A stretch of DNA of 64,000 nucleotides from Zavarzinia compransoris (GTDB taxonomy: Bacteria; Pseudomonadota; Alphaproteobacteria; Zavarziniales; Zavarziniaceae), in contig NZ_QGLF01000002.1 of NCBI RefSeq assembly GCF_003173055.1, positions 930,322 through 994,321 of the forward strand. Reading direction: 5' to 3'. The notes below the pieces were generated by a model. It saw nothing but the letters and a program-made list of their open reading frames with translations. It made no database searches and was not told the DNA's origin. Made by a program: the position numbers and the translations under genes. Numbering within the stretch: position 1 is the first letter of the stretch; each line of letters opens with the position of its first letter. This document shows, piece by piece, positions 8,317 through 16,160 of this stretch.

Positions 8317-10401
8317 TCAGTTGCCCAGCCGCTGCAAGGCCTTGCGCGAATTCTCGTGGCCCTTGGCCGCGGCCCGGCGGTAGAGCTCCTTGGCGCCCTC
8401 GATGTCGCGGGGGCCGCCATTGGTGGTTTCGAGCAATTGGCCGAGGGCGAACATCGCCGCCTCGGCGCCGGCATCGGCCGCGCGGCGGTACCAGGCCCGG
8501 GCCTGGGCGAAGTCCTGGGTGCCCGGATTGTCCAGCCGGTAGGCGAAGGCGACATTCATCATGGCCGACACCACCCCGGCTTCCGCCGCCGGCAACCCGA
8601 CCTTGATCGCCCGGGCGATATCGGGCGTGATGCCCTTGAGGCGCCGGGCGAGAAGATAGGATGCGTCGCCCCGGGCGACATTGTGGCCGAGATCGGCGGC
8701 CAGCAGCATCTGTTCCAGCGCCCGGGCATAGTCCTCGGCTGCGACATAGGCCCGGCCCAGCTGGAAATGGAAGCGGGCGACATCGGGATTGCTCTCGACC
8801 GCCGTCTGGCATTGGGCGACGGCATCGCGGGAAATGCGGCCGATCTCGACACCGGCCACCGGACGGCCGTTCTCGATCGCCCGCGTCATATCCTCGGGAT
8901 CCGCGGCCAGGCGATCGCAAAGCGTGACCGGCACGACGCGCTCGACCGATGCCGGCGGCGGCGGAGGAGGAGGAGGCGGTGGCGGCGGCGAGGGTAGCTC
9001 GACCGGCGGCGGGGGCGGTGGCGAGGGCAGTTCGACCGGCGGCGGGGGCGGTGGCGAGGGTAGCTCGACCGGCGGCGGAGGCGGCGGCGAGGGCAGTTCG
9101 ACCGGCGGCGGAGGCGGCGGCGGCGGCAGTTCGACCGGCGGCGGAGGCGGCGGCGGCGGCAGTTCGACCGGCGGCGGAGGCGGCGGCGACGGCAGCTCGA
9201 TCGGCGGCGGCGGTGGCGGCGACGGCTGGTCGGGCAGGGTGCTGCCGGTGGTGGTGCCGTCGGCGATCTGGGTGGGTTTGCCGAACAGAAGCTCCGGCTT
9301 CACCACGGCGACGACGCCGATGCCGCCGGCGGCGATGGCGATCAGGCCGAGGCCGATCCACAGGGCCAGCCGGCTGGCGCCTTTCCGGGTCTCGCCGGTG
9401 CCGGCGGGGGCTTTGCCGCGCTTGCCGGGCACGCCCACGGGCTTGGTGCCGGGCCGCGTGATCTCCGCCTCGACAAGGTCGCGCATCGATTGCGGCCGGC
9501 CGGCCGGATCGGGGGCCAGCATGGCGCCGATCTCGGGGCGCAGTTCCGCCGGCAGGCGCGCGAGGTCGGGCACTTCGCCGCGCTTCGCGACCGCGGTCTG
9601 CAACGAATAGCCCATGTCCAGCTTTTCGCCGATGGCGGCGGCGGCCAGCACCAGGGCCAGGCTGTAGATATCGGCGCGCCCGTCCACCTGGCCGCCGTAG
9701 AGGCCGAACTGCTCGGGCGAGACATAGGAATATTTGCCGGCGAACTGGTCGCCGACCACGGTCTTCTCGGACGGATCGGCCAGTTTGGCGATGCCGAAGT
9801 CGATGATCTTCGGCTGGTCGATCTGGCCGTTCTCGAAAATGATGTTGTCGGGCGACAGGTCGCGGTGGAAGACGCCCGCCTCATGGGCGACGGCCAGGGC
9901 CTCGGCCGCCCGGCGCCGGACCATGCGCACCTCGTCCACCGTCAGTGGCCGCTCGCGCATGACATGGCCGAGCGAGGGCCCGTCGACGAATTCCATCACC
10001 AGGTAGGTCCGGCCCTGTTCGTCGCGGAACAGGCCGTCGTAGGAAACGATGCCGCGGTGGTGGATCCGGCGCAGCGTCATCGCCTCGCGCCGGAACAATT
10101 CGATCACCTCGGGCACGCCCGCCAGTTCGGGGCGGATGATCTTGATCGCGTGTTCGGTGCCGAGCGTATCGTGGGTGGCGCGGTAGACCTCGCCCATGCC
10201 GCCCCGGGCCAGGAAGGCGGTGATGCGATAGGTATGGCCGAGCACCGTCCCCGGCGCCAGCGTCGAACCGGGCCCTGTCGAACCGGGCCCTGTCGAACCA
10301 GGCCCTGTCGAACCAGGCCCTGGGGGCGGAGGCGGGGGCCCCGGCGGCGCACTGTCGTGGCCGGCCACCGCCGTCGGTTCTTCGTCGCCTGCAGGTGTCA
10401 T
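8317..10401 (-). CDS. ppkA: PpkA-like T6SS Ser/Thr protein kinase with Pro-rich repeats and Sel1-type C-terminus
   Basis: 694 residues from an ATG at 10401 with a GGGAAG ribosome site; longer frames run into the methyltransferase gene. Domains in order: a disordered N-terminus with GST-GP repeats (30-48); a Hanks kinase at about 58-315, with glycine loop ARGGMGEVY, AIK lysine 87, HRD 179-181 and DFG 201-203; a membrane helix at about 345-367; a spacer of seven PPPPPP-VELPS-like repeats (about 393-475); and Sel1/TPR-like repeats at about 530-694 (AMFALGQLLETTNGG; AKELYRRAAAKGH). The kinase is therefore cytoplasmic and the Sel1 part periplasmic. In Pseudomonas and Agrobacterium, PpkA phosphorylates Fha or TssL to switch T6SS on; the matching phosphatase (37345) and FHA protein (28588) are in this island. 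In this layout Sel1 repeats replace the vWA-type sensor domain of Pseudomonas PpkA. Confidence 0.88.
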   Translation of the reverse strand: MTPAGDEEPTAVAGHDSAPPGPPPPPPGPGSTGPGSTGPGSTGPGSTLAPGTVLGHTYRITAFLARGGMGEVYRATHDTLGTEHAIKIIRPELAGVPEVIELFRREAMTLRRIHHRGIVSYDGLFRDEQGRTYLVMEFVDGPSLGHVMRERPLTVDEVRMVRRRAAEALAVAHEAGVFHRDLSPDNIIFENGQIDQPKIIDFGIAKLADPSEKTVVGDQFAGKYSYVSPEQFGLYGGQVDGRADIYSLALVLAAAAIGEKLDMGYSLQTAVAKRGEVPDLARLPAELRPEIGAMLAPDPAGRPQSMRDLVEAEITRPGTKPVGVPGKRGKAPAGTGETRKGASRLALWIGLGLIAIAAGGIGVVAVVKPELLFGKPTQIADGTTTGSTLPDQPSPPPPPPIELPSPPPPPPVELPPPPPPPPVELPPPPPPPPVELPSPPPPPPVELPSPPPPPPVELPSPPPPPPVELPSPPPPPPPPPPPPASVERVVPVTLCDRLAADPEDMTRAIENGRPVAGVEIGRISRDAVAQCQTAVESNPDVARFHFQLGRAYVAAEDYARALEQMLLAADLGHNVARGDASYLLARRLKGITPDIARAIKVGLPAAEAGVVSAMMNVAFAYRLDNPGTQDFAQARAWYRRAADAGAEAAMFALGQLLETTNGGPRDIEGAKELYRRAAAKGHENSRKALQRLGN
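8990..9220 (-). repeat. 33-bp tandem repeat (7 copies) encoding the PpkA proline spacer
   Basis: Seven contiguous 33-bp units, each encoding six prolines plus VELPS or IELPS. Units differ at a few third positions and alternate gag/ggc/gac starts. The length is a multiple of three, so copy number can change the reach of the periplasmic domain without breaking the frame. Confidence 0.9.
10264..10323 (-). repeat. 15-bp tandem repeat (4 copies) encoding GSTGP units in the PpkA N-terminus
   Basis: Four units of cgaaccgggccctgt (+ strand; two have an A for G at one site). They encode the GPGST run just before the kinase domain. Confidence 0.88.
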
Positions 10402-10433
10402 CCGTCGCTTCCCGTCCTGTCCCTGCGTCCTTC

Positions 10434-11951
10434 CTAGTCGATAAGGCCCAGGTAGCGCCAGATCCCGCGTCGGCCGGCGACGACGGCGCGCAGCCTGTCG
10501 CGCTCCTCCGCCGGCGGCGGCGGGGCGTCGTCCGGGGCGGCGAAGGCGAGGATGCGGGCGGCCAGGGCCTCGTCCCCGATCCCCGGCTGCTGGTTGATCA
10601 GATAGGTGGCGACGACGTCGATCTGTTCCAGGTGGCGGGCATTGCGCAGGGCCGGCGCCGCCAGGGGAACGCCGCTGCGGGTCTGCAACTGCGCCATCCG
10701 GTGGGCGACATAGCGGTTGATCTGGCGGCAATGCGCCGTCAGGGCCGGGTCTTCCACCGGCACGGCGGCGCTCACCGCCCGGCTGGCCATCAGCATGCCC
10801 ACGACCTCGGTCACCGAGGTCGGCCGCCGGCCCTTGTAGGCGGGATCGGTCAGGAGTTCGCCGATGGTGGTCGGCCCCCGTTCCGCCAGGGCTTCGACCA
10901 GCGGCCGGTAGGTTTCCTCCGCCAGGGTGGCGACGCCGGTCGGCGTTTCCAGCTGATAGGCGAAATCCAGGGGGCTTTTGCACAGGGTCAAGGGCACCGC
11001 GGCCAGCCGGGCATCCCGTTCCGCGCCGGACATCCGCCGGGCGCCCTTCACATGGATATCGGCCCTGAAGGTGCGCGGGCGGCAATAGTCGCGCAGGGTT
11101 TCGGCCAGGATCGGATCCGGGAAACGCGCGATCAGGGCCTGCTGCTCGTCCGAGATCATGAACTGGTCGAACAGTTCGAGCGGCCGGGCCGGGCCCGCGT
11201 ATTCGAGCTTGGCCTCCGCGAAGTCCCGGGCGACATCGGCGAAGAACAGCGGCTTCCAGTATTGGTTCATGTATTCATGGGCAAGATAGGTCGGGTTGCG
11301 TCCCTCGACCTCCAGCAATTCCTTGACCAGCTGGTTGCTGGTCAGATGGATGGCGCCGCTCTTCAGCAGTTTTTCCATCAGGTCGAAGCCGGCGCCCACC
11401 CGCTCGGCCGGGTTGCCCGCCCGATGGCTGCCGACATCGAACAGGAGGCGCTGCACCGGGATGCCCTCGCTCCAGCCGGGCAGGGCGTTGTAACTGGTAT
11501 AGACCAGGCCGCCGGGTTCCAGCCGGTCGGCCAGGAACTTCACGATGGCGCGCTGGTTCTCGCGGCTGACCCAGCTGTAGACGCCGTGCATGGTGACGTA
11601 GTGGAAGCGCGGCAGGGCCGGCCCCCGCCCCTCGGCCATGTCGATGAAGCTGGCCTCGTGGAACTGCACGTTGCCGATCTCGAGCTGGTCGGCCAGGGCC
11701 TGGGCCCGGGCCACCTGGGCCGGCATGAAATCGATGGCGTGGACGTCGATCTCCGGGTTGGTGGCCGCGATCAGGATCGCGGTCAGGCCCTGGCCCGCGC
11801 CCAATTCGCAATATTGCGCCCGGCCGCGGGCGTTGGGCGCCTCGACCCCGGCCAGCAGGGCCATCAGGTCGAGATGGATCGGCGCCTGCTCGGGATAGCA
11901 GGCGGTGACATATTCGACATCCGTCACATAGCCGCCGGACCAGTCTGACAT
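10434..11951 (-). CDS. SAM-dependent methyltransferase with C-terminal methyltransferase-regulatory domain
   Basis: 505 residues, start ATG 11951, 15 bases downstream of tssG. The N-terminal class I methyltransferase fold shows motif I at about 48-56 (CELGAGQGL), an acidic motif II region (VHAIDFMP) and HGVYSWV, a sequence typical of proteins carrying the MethyTransf_Reg domain (PF10119 type), which would cover about residues 220-310. The C-terminal 180 residues resemble a winged-helix/PqqD-like region (PTTIGELL, TSVTEVVGMLM). There is no signal peptide, so it is cytoplasmic. It lies in a tight run with tssG upstream and ppkA 32 bases downstream, so it is probably co-expressed with the T6SS. 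The substrate is unknown. A T6SS protein or a regulator is an attractive but unproven target. Confidence 0.75.
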   Translation of the reverse strand: MSDWSGGYVTDVEYVTACYPEQAPIHLDLMALLAGVEAPNARGRAQYCELGAGQGLTAILIAATNPEIDVHAIDFMPAQVARAQALADQLEIGNVQFHEASFIDMAEGRGPALPRFHYVTMHGVYSWVSRENQRAIVKFLADRLEPGGLVYTSYNALPGWSEGIPVQRLLFDVGSHRAGNPAERVGAGFDLMEKLLKSGAIHLTSNQLVKELLEVEGRNPTYLAHEYMNQYWKPLFFADVARDFAEAKLEYAGPARPLELFDQFMISDEQQALIARFPDPILAETLRDYCRPRTFRADIHVKGARRMSGAERDARLAAVPLTLCKSPLDFAYQLETPTGVATLAEETYRPLVEALAERGPTTIGELLTDPAYKGRRPTSVTEVVGMLMASRAVSAAVPVEDPALTAHCRQINRYVAHRMAQLQTRSGVPLAAPALRNARHLEQIDVVATYLINQQPGIGDEALAARILAFAAPDDAPPPPAEERDRLRAVVAGRRGIWRYLGLID

Positions 11952-11966
11952 GCTGAGCGTTCCTGG

Positions 11967-13028
11967 TTACACCGCGTCGAGATCGAAGATCGCGTCGTCG
12001 GGATCGTGGTCGAAGGGCCGGTCGGACATCCACAGGTTCCAACCGAGGTGGCTTTGGGTCGTGCCGTCGCCGCCGAGGCGGGGCGCCGGCACCTGGTCGC
12101 GCCGCAGCGAGAGTTGCAGCTCGAAGCCGAAATCGGGGCCGACGGCGATCCGGGTCAGGTCCGCCAGGGCCTTCACCTTCGGCTGGTCGGGCAGCCAGCT
12201 GCGGAAGCCGGCATAGTCGAGCGGGCCGATGCGGATGCGGAAGCGGCCCTGGACGTCGACCACCCGCGCGCCGGCGACCGCATCGACGCCCAGCCGGCAG
12301 AAGCGCCCGTCCGGAAAGGCGGTATCGGGCAGGCGGCTCTGTTCCGCGGGCGGAATGGGGATGATGTTGCGGATGAAGGGAATGATCTCGATCTCGGTCC
12401 CGAAGACATTGCCGAGCATGGCCGCCAGGGCGACCAGGGGCATCTGCCGGCGCGACAGCAGGCCGGCGTGATGCAGCAGGACATCGTCCGGCACCGCCAG
12501 GCGATCGTCGAGATAGGGCGTGCCGAGGCCGATCAGCCCGGCCAGCGCGGCGCTGAACTGGTCGTCCGCCGCCGCCTCAAAGGCCAGCGGCAGGCGGTAT
12601 TTCCGCGACGCCTGCACGAAATGCGAGACGAAGCGGTGCAGGAACATGTCGAGGAAGGCGTGATAGCCGTGCTGGCGGCCGCGCTCGGTCTGGATCGCGA
12701 TTTCGGCATAGGCGGGCGGCAGGGCGCCGGCCACGCCGTCGAGGGTCATGGCTTCGACGGACAGGCGGGGCGGCAGGCCGTCGGCATAGGCGGCGAGATC
12801 GCCCGAGGGGAAGGCGACGCCGACCGCGCCCTTGAAGCGCACCGGTTCGAGGCGCGGGTCGCCGTCCTGGCCGATCGGGGTGGGATCGGCCAGGCGCGGG
12901 TCTTCCGCCTTCGCCCGGCGGGCGGCGCGTTCGAGGACGCGCACCGCCTGCACCAGCGAAAACTCTTCCGGCGACGCTTTCAGCGCCGCGATCAGAGCAG
13001 CGGTTTCAGTCCCGCGCGCGGTGGCCAT
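11967..13028 (-). CDS. tssG: T6SS baseplate protein TssG (ImpH/VasB)
   Basis: 353 residues. The start is ATG 13028 (MATARGTETAALIAALKA), overlapping the 3' end of tssF by 37 bases; upstream frame extension is only overlap. Family signatures are visible: FSLVQAVRVLER near the N-terminus, LSVEAMTLDGVAGALPPAY, FLDMFLHRF, and a C-terminal LGWNLWM. TssG pairs with TssF and TssE/TssK in the baseplate wedge, in the cytoplasm under the membrane complex. Confidence 0.95.
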   Translation of the reverse strand: MATARGTETAALIAALKASPEEFSLVQAVRVLERAARRAKAEDPRLADPTPIGQDGDPRLEPVRFKGAVGVAFPSGDLAAYADGLPPRLSVEAMTLDGVAGALPPAYAEIAIQTERGRQHGYHAFLDMFLHRFVSHFVQASRKYRLPLAFEAAADDQFSAALAGLIGLGTPYLDDRLAVPDDVLLHHAGLLSRRQMPLVALAAMLGNVFGTEIEIIPFIRNIIPIPPAEQSRLPDTAFPDGRFCRLGVDAVAGARVVDVQGRFRIRIGPLDYAGFRSWLPDQPKVKALADLTRIAVGPDFGFELQLSLRRDQVPAPRLGGDGTTQSHLGWNLWMSDRPFDHDPDDAIFDLDAV

Positions 13029-14818
13029 TGCTTCAGAATCCGGTCTTGGCCCCTGGCCGCGATGGTCAGGCGCGTGAAGGCATTGATCGAGGCATAGAGC
13101 CCGAAGAAACGGTCGAGCACCGCCCCGAGCAGGAAGCCGCCGCCGCCGCCGAGGGCGGTTTCGGCGAATTCGACCCTGATGTCGACCCCGCGGCAGAAGG
13201 CGGCGACGCCGCCGCCGTCGGGCGCGCGGGCGGTGCCGCGGGCCGAGCGGATGCCGGCGATCGCATCGATCAGGGCCGCGGTCTCGCGGTTGTCCCGCAA
13301 ATCGTAGAGTTTCAGGATCTCGCGCAGCGCATCCGCGCCCTCGACGGTGTCGGTCAGGGACAGGTGGTTGAGCAGCAGGTGCGAGACCAGCCGCCAGCGC
13401 CCCAGCTTGCCGAGCTTGGGGCGCAGGGTCGGCGTCGGTGCCGTCACCAGGGCGATGGCGGCGATGCCGGGGGTGCCCTTGGTCTGCTGCAGGCGCGGCC
13501 GGCCGGTGCCGAAGGGCAATTGCGCCGGCAGGTCGCGGTTGAAGGCGAGAATGTCGAGCGAGGCGGTCCAGTCCATCGGCACATTGACGTCGAAGGTGCC
13601 GGAGACGAGGCCGAGGAACATGTCGGTGCCGTTCAGCCCCTCGGCCGCGGGGCGGCGGGTGACATGCCAATAGGAACCGGTCTGGTTCTGCGGCCTATTG
13701 TGCTGGATCGAATAGAAGGGCTCGGCCTCGACCTCGTCGCCCATCTGGCTGGCCAGGGTGACCTTGTCGATCGAGAAGATCTCCACCCCGCGCGGGCGGC
13801 GCGCGTCGGGCTCGATCCGGTATTCGAAGTGCCGCTCGGTCAGGCGGATCGGCTCGGCCCGCATGGGGAACAGGTTGACGATCGGCGTGCAGCCGAGGGC
13901 GAAACTGTCGGTCGAGATGGTCCGCTCGAGGTCGCTCAGCCCGCGCGAGAGATAGATGAAGATCTCGATCTTGTCGCCGGCCCCGAGCAACAGCTTGCGT
14001 TCCAGCCGGGCCAGGTCGAAGAACAGGAATTTCTCCGGCATGGCGAAGAATTCCGACAGCAGCCGGTAACCGATGAAGGAGCGCTTGGGATAGGGCAGCA
14101 GGCCCTCGTCCGGCTCGAAGCCGACCGGGCGGATCGCATCCGGTTCCACGATCACCGGGTTCGGGTCGTTCACGCCGTCGGCGAAGGCGATCGACAGGGT
14201 CGAGGTGAAGAGCAGTTCATAGAGCGCATTGGCGACCTGCGGCGTGCCGCGCAGGAAGAAGCGCAGGCGGGACAGGTCTAGCTTGTCGAAGCTGAGGTCC
14301 GGCGTCAGGGTGCGCAGCGTCAGGCGCAGCACCGAGGCGGCGCCGACCGCGCGCGGATTGGCCGGGGCGCTGATCGGGCGGCCGGTCAGGCTCGCCGCCT
14401 CGATCCGGATCGGCCAGACGTCGACCGGATAGGCGGTCCGGAAGCGGCATTCGCCGTCGCGGAGGCTCTCCGCCGTTTCCAGTTCCGTGCCGGCGGGCAG
14501 GTGCACCTGTTTCGCCAGGTCGTCGGCGGCGCGGAACTGGACGATGGCCGAGGCCGGCATGGGCGCGATCAGGTGGGGATAGAGCACGCCGAGCAGGCTG
14601 TCGGTCAATTCCGGGAATTCGTCGTCGACCTTCAGGCGCACCCGCGCCGAGAGATAGGCGAAGGCCTGGATCAGGCGCTCGACATGGGGATCGGCGACCG
14701 CATCGGCGGACAGGCGCAGGCGCCCCGCTTCCTTCGGGTAGCTTTCCGCGAATTCGCCGGCCAGGCGGCGGATGTGCTGGAGTTCGCGGTTGAAATAGGG
14801 CAGCAGGTCGTCAGTCAT
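12992..14818 (-). CDS. tssF: T6SS baseplate protein TssF (ImpG/VasA)
   Basis: 608 residues, close to the family norm of about 600. The N-terminus MTDDLLPYFNRELQHIRRLA and the following EFAESYPKEAGRL, HVERLIQAFAYLSARVRLKVDDEFPEL and LLGVLYPHL are diagnostic of TssF. It overlaps tssE by 8 bases upstream and tssG downstream, so the three baseplate genes are translationally linked. TssF binds two TssG-like arms of the baseplate wedge around the VgrG spike. Confidence 0.97.
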   Translation of the reverse strand: MTDDLLPYFNRELQHIRRLAGEFAESYPKEAGRLRLSADAVADPHVERLIQAFAYLSARVRLKVDDEFPELTDSLLGVLYPHLIAPMPASAIVQFRAADDLAKQVHLPAGTELETAESLRDGECRFRTAYPVDVWPIRIEAASLTGRPISAPANPRAVGAASVLRLTLRTLTPDLSFDKLDLSRLRFFLRGTPQVANALYELLFTSTLSIAFADGVNDPNPVIVEPDAIRPVGFEPDEGLLPYPKRSFIGYRLLSEFFAMPEKFLFFDLARLERKLLLGAGDKIEIFIYLSRGLSDLERTISTDSFALGCTPIVNLFPMRAEPIRLTERHFEYRIEPDARRPRGVEIFSIDKVTLASQMGDEVEAEPFYSIQHNRPQNQTGSYWHVTRRPAAEGLNGTDMFLGLVSGTFDVNVPMDWTASLDILAFNRDLPAQLPFGTGRPRLQQTKGTPGIAAIALVTAPTPTLRPKLGKLGRWRLVSHLLLNHLSLTDTVEGADALREILKLYDLRDNRETAALIDAIAGIRSARGTARAPDGGGVAAFCRGVDIRVEFAETALGGGGGFLLGAVLDRFFGLYASINAFTRLTIAARGQDRILKQWPPRAGLKPLL

Positions 14819-15302
14819 GCGCGTTCTCGACCACCTCGAACGTGCGGGTGGAGGATTCGAGCAGGCTGTCGAGCACGATCTGTTCCGGCTCCGGCTCCGC
14901 GTGCATCATGGCGCTGATGCGGATGTGGAAGCTGCGGTCGACCGCCTCCTGGTCGGTGATCTCGACATAGACGCTTTCGAAGCGCGGTTCGAAGCGGCGG
15001 ATCGAGATCTCGATCGCCCGGCGCAGGCTTTCCAGCCGGTGGTGGGATTCGAACGAGCCGGCGGTGAAATCGGGAATGCCGAAATTGACCAGGGACGTGT
15101 CGAGTTCCGTCAGGTCGCTGCTCCACGACCGGCAGCGCTGGCGCGCGTTCAGCAGGGTCTCGAGGTCGCGGCGGATCGCCTGCTTCAGGTCGCGCAGCGA
15201 GGCGCCGCGCGACCGGGGCTGGCCGTCGCCGCCGCCGGCATCGACCAGCCGGTCGAGCAGCGAGGTCGACAGCGGCTGATCGCCATAGATGTTGACGCTC
15301 AA
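14811..15302 (-). CDS. tssE: T6SS baseplate protein TssE (gp25-like)
   Basis: 163 residues with the gpW/gp25 fold: LKQAIRRDLETLLNARQR, then SLVNFGIPDF, then IEISIRRFEPRFESVYVEI. The frame opens with a TTG at 15302 whose last bases overlap the tagJ stop (TTGA). A GAAGAGG ribosome site 7-8 bases upstream supports it, and no ATG lies upstream within the intergenic space. TssE joins the sheath base to the baseplate. Four- and eight-base overlaps with neighbours imply translational coupling. Confidence 0.94.
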   Translation of the reverse strand: MSVNIYGDQPLSTSLLDRLVDAGGGDGQPRSRGASLRDLKQAIRRDLETLLNARQRCRSWSSDLTELDTSLVNFGIPDFTAGSFESHHRLESLRRAIEISIRRFEPRFESVYVEITDQEAVDRSFHIRISAMMHAEPEPEQIVLDSLLESSTRTFEVVENAHD

Positions 15303-16135
15303 GACGCCGCCTCTTCGACCGCCGGCTGGGCGGCCAGGGCGATGCTGCCGAGGTCGAGCAGGCCGAGCGCGTCGTCGCCGATCAGGAAGGTGCGCTGGCC
15401 GATGCCGCGCACCGGCACGCCGTCGCCGCCCGTCCAGTCGCTGGCCCGGGCGAGGCGGAGATCCGGCGAAAGCTCGGCGCCGGCCGGCGGGACATAGAGG
15501 GTGGGGATGAAGACCTCGCCCTCGGGCCCGTCCTTGACCGAGAGCAGGGCACGGCGGAACAGCAGGTCGCGGGCCCGTTCGGGGGCATGAAAATCGATCT
15601 GGATCACCCGCTCGATCGGCACCCAGAAATGCTTGCCGGTCGAGGTCAGCACTTCGAGCGTGCCGCCCAGCACATCGTCGAGGTCGCGCCAGTCGGCGAA
15701 GCCGGCGCCGTCATGCTCGCCCGTGACCTGGGGCGTTTCTGCCTCGGCCTCGGCCAGGCTGGCGGCGGCGGCGGCATTGTCGCCGGCGCGGAGTTCGGCC
15801 AGCGCCCGCAGCCGGGCCGACAGATGGGCGGGCGGCGGGCCCAGGAATTCCGGCACGCGCCCGGCGGTCCATACTTCCTGGCGCGCGGTTTCGGCGCGGA
15901 TGATCTGGCGGAACAGGGCCAGCGGCAGGGCGGCCTTCGGGTCCTGGGTGGTCAGCACGTCCAGCTGCTTGTCGGCGCGGGCGAAATCGCCGGCAAAGCA
16001 CAGCAGCTCGGCCAGGAAGGCGCGCTCGCCCAGTTCCGCCGGCTTCGCTTTCACGATCGCCAGCTGGGCGGCGACCGCCGCCTCGATGTTGCCCTCCTCG
16101 AAGGCGGCCTGGGCCTCGGTCCTGGTGCTGGCCAT
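15299..16135 (-). CDS. tagJ: T6SS accessory protein TagJ (ImpE)
   Basis: 278 residues. The N-terminal half is TPR-like helices (AAFEEGNIEAAVAAQLAIVKAKP; LRALAELRAGD). The C-terminal half carries the ImpE pattern WRDLDDVLGGTLEVLTSTGKH..WVP and RDLLFRRA. TagJ/HsiE binds the N-terminal helix of TssB and modulates sheath recycling by ClpV in systems that have it. It is typically found, as here, between the sheath genes and tssE. Confidence 0.9.
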   Translation of the reverse strand: MASTRTEAQAAFEEGNIEAAVAAQLAIVKAKPAELGERAFLAELLCFAGDFARADKQLDVLTTQDPKAALPLALFRQIIRAETARQEVWTAGRVPEFLGPPPAHLSARLRALAELRAGDNAAAAASLAEAEAETPQVTGEHDGAGFADWRDLDDVLGGTLEVLTSTGKHFWVPIERVIQIDFHAPERARDLLFRRALLSVKDGPEGEVFIPTLYVPPAGAELSPDLRLARASDWTGGDGVPVRGIGQRTFLIGDDALGLLDLGSIALAAQPAVEEAAS

Positions 16136-16160
16136 GATGCTGTCTCCCGGTTCTTGCCGC

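Noticed and set aside
8314-8997. Plus-strand frame over the PpkA 3' end
   Set aside because: Antisense shadow; contains no signal or domain, only repeats mirrored from the proline spacer.
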